From the NCBI GenBank assembly GCA_022844565.1, contig JALHLK010000005.1, positions 1 through 64,000 of the forward strand: 64,000 nucleotides of DNA, written 5' to 3'. Each line of letters starts with the position of its first letter. Within the stretch, counting starts at the first letter, position 1. The notes below the pieces were generated by a model. That model worked only from the letters and a program-made list of their open reading frames with translations. It was not told the origin of the DNA and did no database searches. Below, piece after piece: positions 43,001 to 51,240 of this stretch. The stretch comes from Saprospiraceae bacterium. Its GTDB lineage: Bacteria; Bacteroidota; Bacteroidia; Chitinophagales; Saprospiraceae. The position numbers were made by a program, and so were the translations under genes.

Positions 43001-43272
43001 TAATGACAACTATTGCAATGGTCTTTGGTATGATGCCAATAGCTTTAGCTCAAGGTGCAGGTGCAGAATGGAAAAACGGACTCGCATGGGCTATAATTGG
43101 TGGTCTTACATCAAGTATGATTCTCACACTCGTTGTGGTACCTTCAGTATATCTTTTTATTGATTTTCTTGGTGATAAATTTGAACATATTTTTGTTAAA
43201 ATTGGTATACCCGTAAGAAAGCGTCACAAAGAAGTGACTCCGCATATATTAAACGAGGAACTGGTTAATTAA
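40099..43272 (+). CDS. RND efflux permease (HAE1/AcrB-like)
   Basis: A 1057-aa inner-membrane proton-driven exporter with 12 predicted helices and two large periplasmic loops. It starts MTLTELAIKRPSLIVVIFSVL and has the paired aspartates of helix 4 in VVGILVDDSIVVLENIYRHLEMGKDR and the matching MGLVGKNAILLVDFANKAKAEG in the second half. PTSLVVAFIGMYAFGFTLNLMT and TRIRPILMTTIAMVFGMMPIALA are family blocks. This is the drug/lipid HAE1 type rather than a heavy-metal CusA. Last gene of the TetR-controlled operon; an inverted repeat follows at 43286-43352. Confidence 0.95.
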   Translation: MTLTELAIKRPSLIVVIFSVLTFLGIVSYSFLNYELIPKFTAPIVFVNTIYPGANPNEVENSVTKPLEDALSSLGGINLIQGTSSESVSTIVMEFSQTTDIEIAINEASRKIEQIIPLLPKDAKAPVISKFSSDEFPILNVGATANLKPTEFYDMIKNQVQPSLAQVPGVGQVAIIGGIEREIKVNLNQEKLEAYNLSSALVLAKVQMSNLDFPTGKIKNDNQNIIIRLAGKYESVDQLSNLILTNFEGQNIYLRDVATVEDSEKDQETINRVNGKEAIGLLVLKQSDANAVAVAKGVRVSLDSLSSKYKTNNLLFDVASDTSEFTLEAVDAVNHDLVLAIILVALVCLVFLHSLRNAMIVMIAIPTSLVVAFIGMYAFGFTLNLMTLLAMSLVVGILVDDSIVVLENIYRHLEMGKDRRQAAIDGRNEIGFTALSITLVDVVVFVPIALTGGIVGSIMKSFAWVVVISTLMSLFVSFTITPLLASRFSKLSIYPKGSFGDLIFGTFEKGLHAFTNWYTDILKFILKRWWMAMFVVVGGCGTFFTSFGLVQNGYIGTDFIAQSDRGEFIISVELPNDASLRETNLATLKAESYLKNNPDVIKIFSNVGRTTGVVQQNMSNKAEINVKLVSKDKRKGQLPSDLYAKNIRNDLEKQIPGAKFRYTPVSFFGGADEDPVQVVVSSASYDEAMKYGNIVKDELTKIPGATEVRLNVDEASPEVRVSLDRRKVAELGLDVATIGQTMQVAFAGDSDGKFRDGAYEYDINIQLNAFDRRKIDDVKNLTFLNNKGQKVYLYQVADIYQATGPSVLSRRDRIPSVIVRSQILGRSLGEIGQDLKDKVATLNLPPSVNIYYEGNLKQQSEGFTTLLLALAAAILFMYLIMVALYDDYVYPFVVMFSLPVAVSGALLALALSMKVMDIFTMLGMIMLMGLVGKNAILLVDFANKAKAEGMSTFDALIESGRTRIRPILMTTIAMVFGMMPIALAQGAGAEWKNGLAWAIIGGLTSSMILTLVVVPSVYLFIDFLGDKFEHIFVKIGIPVRKRHKEVTPHILNEELVN

Positions 43273-43285
43273 AACTGAATAAAAT

Positions 43286-43352
43286 TTTAGCCGAATATTA
43301 TTCTTTATATTAGTAGATTCATACGTTCTCAATGTTATAATATTTGGCTAAA
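43286..43352 (+). terminator. Long inverted repeat after the RND gene (putative terminator)
   Basis: A 16-bp stem pairs 43286-43301 with 43337-43352 (one G-U pair) around a 35-nt loop, 13 bp after the RND stop codon; a T-rich stretch follows. The loop is long for an intrinsic terminator, so an mRNA-stabilising end or small repeat element is also possible. Confidence 0.45.
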
Positions 43353-43458
43353 GTTTGTTTTTAAGTTATTTATAATTATTTTTTAGGTAACTATATTTTA
43401 TATTAAACTTATCATATATATTTACAATTTAATTTTAACAATTTATAAAAGATAAGTA

Positions 43459-43797
43459 ATGAGCAAATTTGATGAAAAAGTAAGTTTATACCAATCAGAA
43501 CTTGAAAGTTTTGGGCAAAAGGTAGACAGTGATTTATTAACAAAAGTAACAAAGGCATGTGGACCGACAATCTACCTTCCTGACGCTTCAAAAGTTTCTT
43601 TATCAGATGAAGGAGAGGCTAAAACAGTAAAAAATAATTTTTTAATAAAGAAGTTGGGTCTCAATGACGACGCAAGCTTGGATGATGCCATAAAAGCTGT
43701 TGAAGATATCGTAGGAAAGAGTAATAGGAACAAATATAGAGCTGTCGTTTATTACCTCTTAGTTAAGCATTTCAAAAAGGAAAGTTTATTTGCTTAA
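43459..43797 (+). CDS. DUF2853 family protein
   Basis: A small 112-aa cytosolic all-alpha protein recognisable as DUF2853 by its start MSKFDEKVSLYQSELESFG, the DLLTKVTKACGPTIYLPDASKVS block and the closing NRNKYRAVVYYLLVKHFKK. The family is common in Bacteroidota and Proteobacteria and has no assigned function. A terminator hairpin follows at 43869-43898, so it is probably a single-gene transcript. Confidence 0.85.
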   Translation: MSKFDEKVSLYQSELESFGQKVDSDLLTKVTKACGPTIYLPDASKVSLSDEGEAKTVKNNFLIKKLGLNDDASLDDAIKAVEDIVGKSNRNKYRAVVYYLLVKHFKKESLFA

Positions 43798-43868
43798 TAC
43801 TTAGCGAGAATCAATTGGGTAATTAATTATAGAAATCTTTTCAGTTAATTGCCAAATATTAATAAAAG

Positions 43869-43898
43869 AAAGCATTCATTTTTTGAGTGCTTTTTTTA
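43869..43898 (+). terminator. Intrinsic terminator after the DUF2853 gene
   Basis: A 10-bp stem pairs 43869-43878 with 43884-43893 (one G-U pair), loop TTTTT, followed by a T run to 43898. Confidence 0.7.
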
Positions 43899-43918
43899 TT
43901 TTATTGACTTACGAATAT

Positions 43919-44324
43919 TTTAAACCCGGATTAGGCATTAGAAATTAACTGCAAGAAAATATAAACCACCTAACTTACAGTTGTAATAGTTGTGATGGGG
44001 CGGCACAGTTCAAGAATAAATTGTCTTGCGGTCAATTTTTAACGTCTTTCATGTCCTCAATCAGCTAAGACTGCAAAAAAAATAGAAGAAGCTAAAATCC
44101 AGTTGGTTTTAGTTCACAGCTAAATTGATATTTCGGATATCAATTTTTTACGCAGCTCATGTGCTTAACTACTATTTTGCCTAATTTCCTTTCGAATAAA
44201 GTCCAATGCGTAATTCCATCTAACTTAATGTAATTAGTTGATATTCAATAGCAAAAATTTCATTATAAAAGTTAGCAAAAGCTTTCTTTATGAGCTTGCC
44301 CTTAAATTCAAATCCGGGTTAAAA
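43919..44324. mobile_element. Degenerate 406-bp element with AACCCGGATT inverted ends
   Basis: The ends are inverted repeats: AACCCGGATT at 43923-43932 and its exact complement at 44311-44320, extending to 14 bp with one mismatch (43919-43932 and 44311-44324). No target duplication is visible and no ORF of useful length lies inside, so it is a relic or MITE. It carries a perfect 10-bp hairpin at 44122-44146 (loop TTCGG). A 41-bp segment (44004-44044, minus strand) is about 78% identical to part of the IS66-type MITE at 9783-9823. Confidence 0.6.
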
Positions 44325-44397
44325 GCTGTGTAGCTGAATATTTGTATTCTTCATGCTAATTTTTTGATTTTAACATAAAAATACTAGGCCAGTTTTT

Positions 44398-45519
44398 TTA
44401 CTTTATTTTTAAAGTAGCCACTCCTATTTTCGAATCTGCAGTTCCATAGTACAAAAACCAAGTATTCTTATATGGTACAAGACCTTCTATAAAGCACACT
44501 TGATTTACCTGGCCTTTAATTTCATAAGGTTGATCAGGCTTTAAGAAGTTTTTTTCAAGACGATTGATTAACTTAGTAGGATCATTGGTGTCAAATAATG
44601 CTTGGCCAGAACAATATGCGTTGCTTGTAATTTTAGGGTCTCCACCAGTTTCGAGATTCATACCATTATACAAAAGTAAAATACCTTTTTCTGTAATAAG
44701 TGCGTATGGTCCACTTTCTACCAATCGACTATCAAAATAGCCAGGTCTTGGCTTTAAAACAGATTTTAGATTACCATTTTCTTGTAAAACAGGCTGCCAA
44801 TTGATAAGGTCTTCCGAGGTTGCAATGAATAAATCAGTGTCACCAAAGTACATCCAATATTTTCCATTGACTTTCTCCACGTAAATTTTATCACCCTTTT
44901 GTTTTGCTATTATTGCTCCTGACTTACTCCACGTGTCAATAAATTTATTCTTGAGCACAGGCCCGTGTTTTGTCCAATTTACCAAATCAGTAGAAGTGGC
45001 TAAGCATAGTCGAGCAGTTTTACCGTCATACGAGGTGTAGGTCATTATGAATAAACCATTTTCATGCTCTACTATTCGTGGGTCTTCGATTCCACCTTCC
45101 CATTCATATATTTTCATAAAGTCCTCATTGGGAAATAATACGGGTGTTGCCTTACGTTTAAAATGAATTCCATCTATACTCCACGCAAGGCCAATACGCG
45201 AAGTACCAGCATATTTGCCAACAATATCTTCTGCACGATAAAACAAAAATATGGTATCGTTGCGTACTACAGCTGCTGGATTAAAAACATCTTTTTCTTC
45301 CCACTTTACTTGTTTTTTTAAAATTGGGCAATAAAATGTACCATCACCAGCAGCAAGAACTGGATTAAACTTATTCATTTTTTCAAAAGGTAACAAGGCC
45401 CAACTTTTGTCTTGTACAAATTGTTGCGTAACTTTTGGATTGCAACTTATTATAACCAGTAACAAAAAACAAAATAATATTGGATAAAGCCCTAAGAAGT
45501 AATTACCTAATCTATTCAT
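44398..45519 (-). CDS. Glycoside hydrolase family 130-like lipoprotein
   Basis: A 373-aa lipoprotein (lipobox ISC, Cys about 26) with a five-bladed propeller related to GH43/GH130: DVFNPAAVVRNDTIFLFYRAED (about 76-97), EGGIEDPRIVEHENGLFIMTYTSYDG (the EDPR motif, about 140-165), KYWMYFGDTDLFIATSEDLINW, LVESGPYALITEKGILLLYNG and WFLYYGTADSKIGVA at the end. GH130 enzymes act on beta-mannosides by phosphorolysis or hydrolysis. The signal suggests an outer-membrane or periplasmic protein, which favours hydrolysis. No susCD or other mannan genes adjoin it. Confidence 0.8.
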   Translation of the reverse strand: MNRLGNYFLGLYPILFCFLLLVIISCNPKVTQQFVQDKSWALLPFEKMNKFNPVLAAGDGTFYCPILKKQVKWEEKDVFNPAAVVRNDTIFLFYRAEDIVGKYAGTSRIGLAWSIDGIHFKRKATPVLFPNEDFMKIYEWEGGIEDPRIVEHENGLFIMTYTSYDGKTARLCLATSTDLVNWTKHGPVLKNKFIDTWSKSGAIIAKQKGDKIYVEKVNGKYWMYFGDTDLFIATSEDLINWQPVLQENGNLKSVLKPRPGYFDSRLVESGPYALITEKGILLLYNGMNLETGGDPKITSNAYCSGQALFDTNDPTKLINRLEKNFLKPDQPYEIKGQVNQVCFIEGLVPYKNTWFLYYGTADSKIGVATLKIK

Positions 45520-45644
45520 AACAAATAAGTTGTATTTTCAATTCATTTAATATCTTAAAAATGATATCAGAAATCACTTATTCCTTCACAAATTAAATTT
45601 GTATTCTGACTGTAAAATGTTGTAAATTCTTATGGATATCTTAG

Positions 45645-45652
45645 CAAAGATA
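45645..45652 (-). promoter_or_regulatory. -7 box (TATCTTTG) upstream of the GH130-like gene
   Basis: Exact TAnnTTTG match on the minus strand, about 125 bp before the start codon at 45519, implying a long 5' untranslated region if used. Confidence 0.4.
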
Positions 45653-45703
45653 ACAACTCAAAACATAAGTTTAATAATTAGTTGCGGTGAGACGATTTTA
45701 AGC

Positions 45704-46312
45704 TTATTTATTTTTTAAAAAAAACATGTGATCTTTATAATCACCTCGTTGGAAAGATAATAATATTTTATCATTTCCAATAAGCTCGAAGTTATAAACA
45801 TTTTTTAAACTCTCAAGATAATTGTTCTCATATTCCAAGTCTTCATAACTTCCCCCAACTTTGGTCGTTAGAAAACCTTCTATATCAATTAATCCTTTCT
45901 TGTCTTTGTTACTCCTTACATTAAAAGTACCATTGTAAAGATTAATGGCCGATCTTCCACTTATTTTAAAGACATCTTCAGATTTTTCAAATAATATGGT
46001 AATATCATATTTATGCTTTTTCGTATTATCAGTAATTTTGTCTTTATCCTTATAACCTAAAAACTTCCATTCTCCCATGATAAATGATGCGTCGACTTTA
46101 CACTCACCAGGAGTTGATGCTACGCTGTTACAGGCTGCTTCACATGCATTTCCATAAGTTATTCCATCACAACCACATACGGGATCATATTGTGCCGTAC
46201 AAATACAATCTGGTTTTAATTTTGGGTTACAATCAGCATTTTCCTTTTCACAGCCTATCGTAAAAAGAGTAAATAAACCGAGCGAAATAAAAAATAAAAT
46301 GTTCTTTTTCAT
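45704..46312 (-). CDS. Kazal-type domain lipoprotein
   Basis: A 202-aa lipoprotein (lipobox IGC, Cys about 21) with a Kazal-like disulfide domain at about 27-72: [20 protein letters not shown], then [16 protein letters not shown] and PGECK. This is the fold of serine protease inhibitors. The C-terminal 120 residues ([64 protein letters not shown]) look like a lipocalin/META-like beta domain. It is a tandem paralog of the next gene. A role in protecting surface proteins from proteases is suggested by the family and is not shown. Confidence 0.85.
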   Translation of the reverse strand: MKKNILFFISLGLFTLFTIGCEKENADCNPKLKPDCICTAQYDPVCGCDGITYGNACEAACNSVASTPGECKVDASFIMGEWKFLGYKDKDKITDNTKKHKYDITILFEKSEDVFKISGRSAINLYNGTFNVRSNKDKKGLIDIEGFLTTKVGGSYEDLEYENNYLESLKNVYNFELIGNDKILLSFQRGDYKDHMFFLKNK

Positions 46313-46340
46313 TGTTAAAGTGCTTTATAAAGTTAAATAA

Positions 46341-46949
46341 TTATTTTTTTCTAAGATATACCATTTGGTCATTCTCCCCATCTTTTTGAAAGGATAACAA
46401 TAATATCTTTCCTTCTAATAAATCGAAAGAATAAATACTGCTTATATTGTTATAATAATTTGTTTCGTAAATCATTTCAATCCTTGCGCCTCCTTTTTCT
46501 GTGGTAGAAAGCTCCTTTACACTAATTTTCTTATCATTAAGATTTTGAGTTGCAAGATTTAACTTTCCACTATAAGTATTAATCACTGACTTTCCTGAAA
46601 AAACAAATTGTTCAACTTCTTTACTTATAGTGAGTGTAATTGTATAGTTGTGTTTTTTATCATCATTTGAAATCTTATCTTTTATCTTATATCCTAAAAA
46701 ATGCCATTCACCCAAGATAGACTCAACTTCAAACTTACATTCTCCTTGACTGAAAGAGACACCATGACAAGCTGCTTCACAAGGATTACTGTATGTTTTT
46801 CCATCACAGCCACATACTGGATCTAACTGGTAGGTACAAACACAATCTTCTTTTGCTGTCGGGTTACATTCAGTATCTTTTTCACATCCAGTAATAACCC
46901 ATGCAAAAGATATGGCTATTAAAAATCTAAATATCTTCCAATGCATCAT
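46341..46949 (-). CDS. Kazal-type domain lipoprotein (tandem paralog)
   Basis: A 202-aa lipoprotein (lipobox TGC, Cys about 22), paralogous over its full length to the product 28 bp downstream. The Kazal domain reads [40 protein letters not shown]; the C-terminal beta domain has GEWHFLGYKIKDKIS, YTITLTISKEVEQFVFSGKSVINTYSGKL and EGKILLLSFQKDGENDQMVYLRKK. The same order of domains in both copies shows a recent tandem duplication. Either Met1 or Met2 may be the start. Confidence 0.85.
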   Translation of the reverse strand: MMHWKIFRFLIAISFAWVITGCEKDTECNPTAKEDCVCTYQLDPVCGCDGKTYSNPCEAACHGVSFSQGECKFEVESILGEWHFLGYKIKDKISNDDKKHNYTITLTISKEVEQFVFSGKSVINTYSGKLNLATQNLNDKKISVKELSTTEKGGARIEMIYETNYYNNISSIYSFDLLEGKILLLSFQKDGENDQMVYLRKK

Positions 46950-47065
46950 CTTAATTTATATAGAAAGACGTATAGTACACCAAAAAAGGTTGGTATAACT
47001 ATACAACTATAAAAAATATAACAAAAATTTATGATTTCTGAATTTCCCAAACTAAAATGGAGTCT

Positions 47066-48412
47066 TTAATTATTCCTCACCTTTTTAAACAAATAATAAT
47101 GAAGTGGATAACTAATAATTAGGAAGGACAAAGCATAAATACTACTGATAAAATTTTCAACTACAACGCCTATTAAAAAGAGTCCAGAAACTATAATTAA
47201 TAATATTGGTAGGTATGGATAAAATGGTGCTTTATAAGGTCTTGGCAGATCGGGTTCTTTCATCCTGAGTCTTATGAGTGAGAGAAATCCTGCACCATAA
47301 CTCAATACAAAAAAGAAAACCGCAATATCAGAAAGCTTTTCACACGTTAACCTCCCCATTATTATCAACAAAATTGAAAAAAGAACAGTAAGGGATAATG
47401 CTACAACTGGCGTACCGTTACTACTTACAAGTGTGGCTTGTTTAAAAAATAAACCATCTCGAGACATACTATATATGACTCTTGGAGCAAACATAACTTG
47501 TGCATTAATGATACCTAAGATTGATATCATCAAGAATAAAGTTACCCAAAATGATACAGTGGGCCCAAATATTTTTTCAACAGCTAAAGCAGCTGCCAGT
47601 TTTGCACCTTTGAGCTCTTCCATTGGAACAATGTATAAAATAGCTAAATTTACTAATAAATAGATAACTAAAATGATGATCGTACCATATATCATAGATT
47701 TTGGAAGGGACTTAGCTGGATCTTTTTGTTCTTCTGTAAAATAAGATGCGGTGTGCCAACCATCAAAAGTGTAAAATACTGCTTGGAAAGCAAGAATCAT
47801 CCCTGCAATTAATGAATTTGATCTAGCTGATTCTTGTAAAGCTACTGTTTCTTCACTTACACCTCCTCCATAAGTAAAACAAACGATAACGAATACTATA
47901 AGACCTAGAGCTTTAATAATAGCTAAAACTTCTTGTGACTTACCAGAGGCTTTTGTTCCTATTAAGTGAAAAAGGTAAACCAACACGATCAAAGAAATAG
48001 AAAGAATGGGAATATAGTTGCCCACTGATGGAAATATGATAGCCATAAATTCACTGAAACTATATGCTCCAAATGCCAATGCTGAAACAGTACCCAACCA
48101 ACTTGTAATTCCTGTTACAAATCCAAAATAGGAACCAAAAGCTCTTTTTGCATACACGTACCAAGCTCCAGCTTTTGGGATCGATACTCCTAATTCGGCA
48201 GCAGTCATTGATCCTGCTATGGCATAAAGACCTACTAAAACCCATACTAAAAGTATTAGGCTCACATCACCAATATTCTCGGCAATTGGTCCTGGTTTTC
48301 TTAAAATACCAGTTCCGATAGTTCCGCCGATGGTTACGGCTATTCCAAAACCAAGACCCAATACCTTGAGTAGCGGTTTGTTTTTTACTTCTTCTACCAT
48401 AAATTTTTTCAT
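47066..48412 (-). CDS. APC superfamily amino acid permease
   Basis: A 448-aa inner-membrane transporter with about 12 helices. The unwound TM1 segment GIAVTIGGTIGTGILRKPG is typical of the LAT/AdiC-like APC group, as are AAELGVSIPKAGAWYVYAKRAFG and AVFYTFDGWHTASYFTEEQKDPAKSLPKS (TM6). PDLPRPYKAPFYPYLPI precedes the last helices. It differs clearly from the ethanolamine-type permease at 26643-27980. The substrate is probably an amino acid. It is monocistronic and divergent from the M48 protease gene. Confidence 0.88.
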   Translation of the reverse strand: MKKFMVEEVKNKPLLKVLGLGFGIAVTIGGTIGTGILRKPGPIAENIGDVSLILLVWVLVGLYAIAGSMTAAELGVSIPKAGAWYVYAKRAFGSYFGFVTGITSWLGTVSALAFGAYSFSEFMAIIFPSVGNYIPILSISLIVLVYLFHLIGTKASGKSQEVLAIIKALGLIVFVIVCFTYGGGVSEETVALQESARSNSLIAGMILAFQAVFYTFDGWHTASYFTEEQKDPAKSLPKSMIYGTIIILVIYLLVNLAILYIVPMEELKGAKLAAALAVEKIFGPTVSFWVTLFLMISILGIINAQVMFAPRVIYSMSRDGLFFKQATLVSSNGTPVVALSLTVLFSILLIIMGRLTCEKLSDIAVFFFVLSYGAGFLSLIRLRMKEPDLPRPYKAPFYPYLPILLIIVSGLFLIGVVVENFISSIYALSFLIISYPLHYYLFKKVRNN

Positions 48413-48462
48413 TAAATCTTAACGAAGATAAACATAAAGTTCATATATCAATTAAAATGTCT

Positions 48463-48470
48463 TAAATTTG
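48463..48470 (+). promoter_or_regulatory. -7 box (TAAATTTG) of the M48 protease gene
   Basis: Exact TAnnTTTG match; it overlaps an upstream in-frame ATG (48468), supporting translation from 48513. Confidence 0.45.
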
Positions 48471-48512
48471 TATTTAAACAACAATTTTACCTTAACTTCT
48501 AAACTTTTAATT

Positions 48513-49979
48513 ATGATAAACAAAATAATTTTTCTCGGGCTTCTTTTTATCTTTTTTATTTCATGTGCAAGAAATCCAGTTACAGGAAAAAAGGAGTTTA
48601 GCTTTATGAGCGAATCTCAAGAAAAAGCCATGGGTGCGGAATATAATCCTCAGATTCTAGCAGAATACGGTGAATACAATGATGATAAGCTGCAAGCCTT
48701 TGTAAACGAGAAAGGGCAAAAAATGGCAGCAATTTCTCACAGACCTCAATTGGGATTTACCTTCAAGGTTGTAGATAGTCCAGTTGTCAATGCCTTTGCA
48801 GTCCCTGGAGGATACATTTATTTTACCAGGGGTATTATGGCACATTTTAACAATGAAGCTGAGTTCGCTGGCGTCTTGGGGCATGAGATAGGACATGTGA
48901 CGGCTAGACATGCCAATGAAATGCAAACCAAACAAATATTTTCTCAAATCTTATTGATGGGTGGAATGATATTTTCAGAAACATTTAGACAATTTGCAGA
49001 ACCTGCTTCTCAAGCAGCTGGTATGCTCTTAATGAAGTATTCTAGAGATAATGAATCTCAATCAGATAAATTAGGAGTTGAATATTCTACTCAGATTGGG
49101 TACAACTCAACTGAAATGGCTAATTTTTTTAATACCCTAAAACGATTAAGTGGTGATGACGAAGGAAGATTACCTACTTTTTTAAGCACTCACCCTGATC
49201 CAGGTGATCGATATAATGCGGTAAAGACCTATACACAACTAGTTCATGAGTCTAAAGGCATTAAGCCAGCCGATTTACAAATCAATAGAGATAGTTATCT
49301 AAAAATGATAAATGGAATCATCCACGGTGAAGACCCGAGACAAGGATATTTTGAAAATAACAATTTTTATCATCCAGTATTAAAATTTACTTTTAAAACA
49401 CCTGCTGAATGGAATAAATTAAATTCTCCACAAAGTGTACAAATGGCTCCAAAAGATGGTAAAGCTTTAATGCGCTTGACATTGGCACAAGGCCAAGACT
49501 TAAATGCAGCCTCCCAAGCATTTGTTAAAGAAAATGGATTAAGTGTTATTGAATCTTCTCAAAATCCAGTTAACGGGCTTGCTTCGATAGCTATATTTGG
49601 TGAGGTGGTACCACAACAAGAACAAGGCCAGCAACAAGCAGCAGCACCACTGAGTATAATCGTTTATTTTTATAAATTTAATGATCTAATTTATCAGATG
49701 ATTGGCATTTCTGCAAAAAATGATTTTCAGACATATTCTAATACATTTAAAAATACATTAGGAAGTTTTAAAGTTCTTACAGACCAATCTAAAATCAATG
49801 TTCTTCCAACAAGGATTAAAATAGTTTCAGCAAGACGAAATTATACACTTCAAGAAGGTTTACAAGATTATGGTATGATTCAAAATAAGTTTAATGAACT
49901 TGCACTTTTAAATGGAATGCAATTAACTGACCAACTTCCATCTGGTTCATTATTCAAAGTACTAGAATCAAGAAATTGA
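48513..49979 (+). CDS. M48 family metalloprotease lipoprotein
   Basis: A 488-aa exported zinc protease of the BepA/LoiP-like group. Start at ATG 48513 gives the lipoprotein signal INKIIFLGLLFIFFISC; the longer frame from 48468 overlaps a promoter box. It has NPVTGKKEFSFMSESQEKAMG, the zinc site HEIGHVTARH (H124, E125, H128) and the third-ligand block NESQSDKLGVEY. After the protease domain (about 30-250) a C-terminal region (FYHPVLKFTFKTPAEWNKLN, about 280-400) and a LysM-like tail (ISARRNYTLQEGLQDYG) follow. It probably takes part in outer-membrane protein quality control. Confidence 0.9.
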   Translation: MINKIIFLGLLFIFFISCARNPVTGKKEFSFMSESQEKAMGAEYNPQILAEYGEYNDDKLQAFVNEKGQKMAAISHRPQLGFTFKVVDSPVVNAFAVPGGYIYFTRGIMAHFNNEAEFAGVLGHEIGHVTARHANEMQTKQIFSQILLMGGMIFSETFRQFAEPASQAAGMLLMKYSRDNESQSDKLGVEYSTQIGYNSTEMANFFNTLKRLSGDDEGRLPTFLSTHPDPGDRYNAVKTYTQLVHESKGIKPADLQINRDSYLKMINGIIHGEDPRQGYFENNNFYHPVLKFTFKTPAEWNKLNSPQSVQMAPKDGKALMRLTLAQGQDLNAASQAFVKENGLSVIESSQNPVNGLASIAIFGEVVPQQEQGQQQAAAPLSIIVYFYKFNDLIYQMIGISAKNDFQTYSNTFKNTLGSFKVLTDQSKINVLPTRIKIVSARRNYTLQEGLQDYGMIQNKFNELALLNGMQLTDQLPSGSLFKVLESRN

Positions 49980-50034
49980 TAGTGAATAACTTATGATTTT
50001 TATAAAGAAAAAGTAATATTTTTTTACAGAAAAG

Positions 50035-50067
50035 TTTGTCAATATAGTTTTTTTTATACTATCTTTG
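50035..50067 (+). promoter_or_regulatory. tRNA operon promoter
   Basis: TTTG (50035-50038), 21 bp, TATCTTTG (50060-50067), a full match to the Bacteroidota consensus. tRNA-Gly begins 37 bp downstream. Confidence 0.65.
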
Positions 50068-50103
50068 CAGCGCTTTTCAAGGAAAGTATGTTCTTTTTCA
50101 TAA

Positions 50104-50176
50104 GCGAAAGTAGCTCAGCTGGTAGAGCACAACCTTGCCAAGGTTGGGGTCGCGAGTTCGAATCTCGTCTTTCGCT
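50104..50176 (+). tRNA. tRNA-Gly (anticodon GCC)
   Basis: 73 nt. The acceptor arms GCGAAAG/CTTTCGC pair over 7 bp, and the D arm is GCTC-AGCTGGTA-GAGC. The anticodon stem CAACC/GGTTG encloses TTGCCAA (anticodon GCC), and the T arm is GCGAG-TTCGAAT-CTCGT. The discriminator is T. CCA is not encoded. Confidence 0.95.
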
Positions 50177-50210
50177 CAACTTTCTTCATGGTCTAATGAA
50201 GTTACAGTTG

Positions 50211-50295
50211 GCCCGGGTGGTGGAATTGGTAGACACGCAGGACTTAAAATCCTGTGACTATTGCGGTCGTGCGGGTTCAATTCCCGCTCCGGGTA
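50211..50295 (+). tRNA. tRNA-Leu (anticodon TAA)
   Basis: 85 nt with a long variable arm (class II). The acceptor arms GCCCGGG/TCCGGGT pair with two G-U pairs. The anticodon stem CAGGA/TCCTG encloses CTTAAAA (anticodon TAA), and the T arm is GCGGG-TTCAATT-CCCGC. It is 34 bp after tRNA-Gly and probably processed from the same transcript. Confidence 0.95.
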
Positions 50296-50529
50296 CTTTT
50301 TATATCTAGAATATTTCTTATTATCTTTCAATTTTTTAGAATTATCTTTATTAAGCTTTTTAATTCCTCATTTGGATTTAAGGTCTTGTGTGTAGGCTTT
50401 TCGTATTTTTTATACTACGATTCATTAAATTATTATGCTAGTTAAATATTTTTAGTAAAATGATTTAGTGCAATCATCTACTAGCTGCGTTCTTTAGTTA
50501 ATTTTATATTCAAAGTATTAGTGAAATAC

Positions 50530-51240
50530 CGAAAATCAATAGTATATGTTAGTAACCTAGTTCCTGATGATCAATAATATTTTTTTTGATAAATTCATAT
50601 TGATTTTTTTATTAATGCATAATATCGATTGTAGCTTTTATATATGAAATTATCCCATAGATAAAATTTATATGTGACTGATAATGTGTAAATTGATTAG
50701 GTTATGTTTTAAATGTACTTATCCACATTTTAACATATGAGTGTAATATTAAATGTAATTATTTGATTTTAACAATATAGCAAAAATTTATACTAATGTA
50801 AAATACGTTGAAATTGCCAGTTTTTTTAATAATATGATGGGTTACCATTGATATTGTATCCAAACTTTGCAAAAAGATAATTTAAAACACAAAGTTTATT
50901 CTTTCTTCTACTATTTTTACTTTAAATGGTCTAAAATAGCGACCAATTACTCAAATTCAATTCCACTTTTTTAGTAAATATAGTCGTAAATTACTAAGAA
51001 TAAAAATTATATGTTAATAACCCAGTGTAAATTATTCTGAATAAAAATTTATTTCAAAAATCGTATTCAATTTTATATTAATACATAGTATTGATTTATG
51101 TAAATACATATAAAATTCATGAATAAATAAATTTTATATGTGTCTTATGGTATATAAATTGATTAGGCCATTTCATATTAATAGTTATACACATTTTAAC
51201 ATATGAGATAATTAAGTAATGTAATTTTGGGATTCTTTGA
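50530..51240 (+). repeat. Diverged direct duplication (about 240 bp, offset about 465 bp)
   Basis: Segments 50530-50775 and 50995-51240 share, in the same order and spacing, ATATGTTA-TAACC-AG, TATTAAT-CAT-A-TATTGATT, AAATTTATATGTG, AAATTGATTAGG and the exact 18-mer CACATTTTAACATATGAG (50724-50741 and 51190-51207). The constant 465-466 bp offset shows a true duplication rather than chance AT-richness. Confidence 0.6.
51222..51229 (+). promoter_or_regulatory. -7 box (TAATTTTG) before the PQQ dehydrogenase gene
   Basis: Match to TAnnTTTG, 110 bp before the chosen start codon at 51339, at the end of the second duplicated segment. Confidence 0.35.

Larger units (their letters stand above)
43798..44397. 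other. 600-bp gene-free region
   Basis: It contains the terminator of the DUF2853 gene (43869-43898) and a terminal-inverted-repeat element (43919-44324) with no usable ORF. The last 70 bp, before the convergent GH130-like gene, show nothing I can name. Confidence 0.7.

Noticed and set aside
44398-49979. Polysaccharide utilisation locus around the GH130-like lipoprotein
   Set aside because: No susC/susD pair, no hybrid two-component or ECF regulator and no other glycan enzymes adjoin it.
50088-50309. 73-codon ORF across the two tRNA genes
   Set aside because: It consists entirely of tRNA-Gly and tRNA-Leu sequence with flanks; no protein signal.
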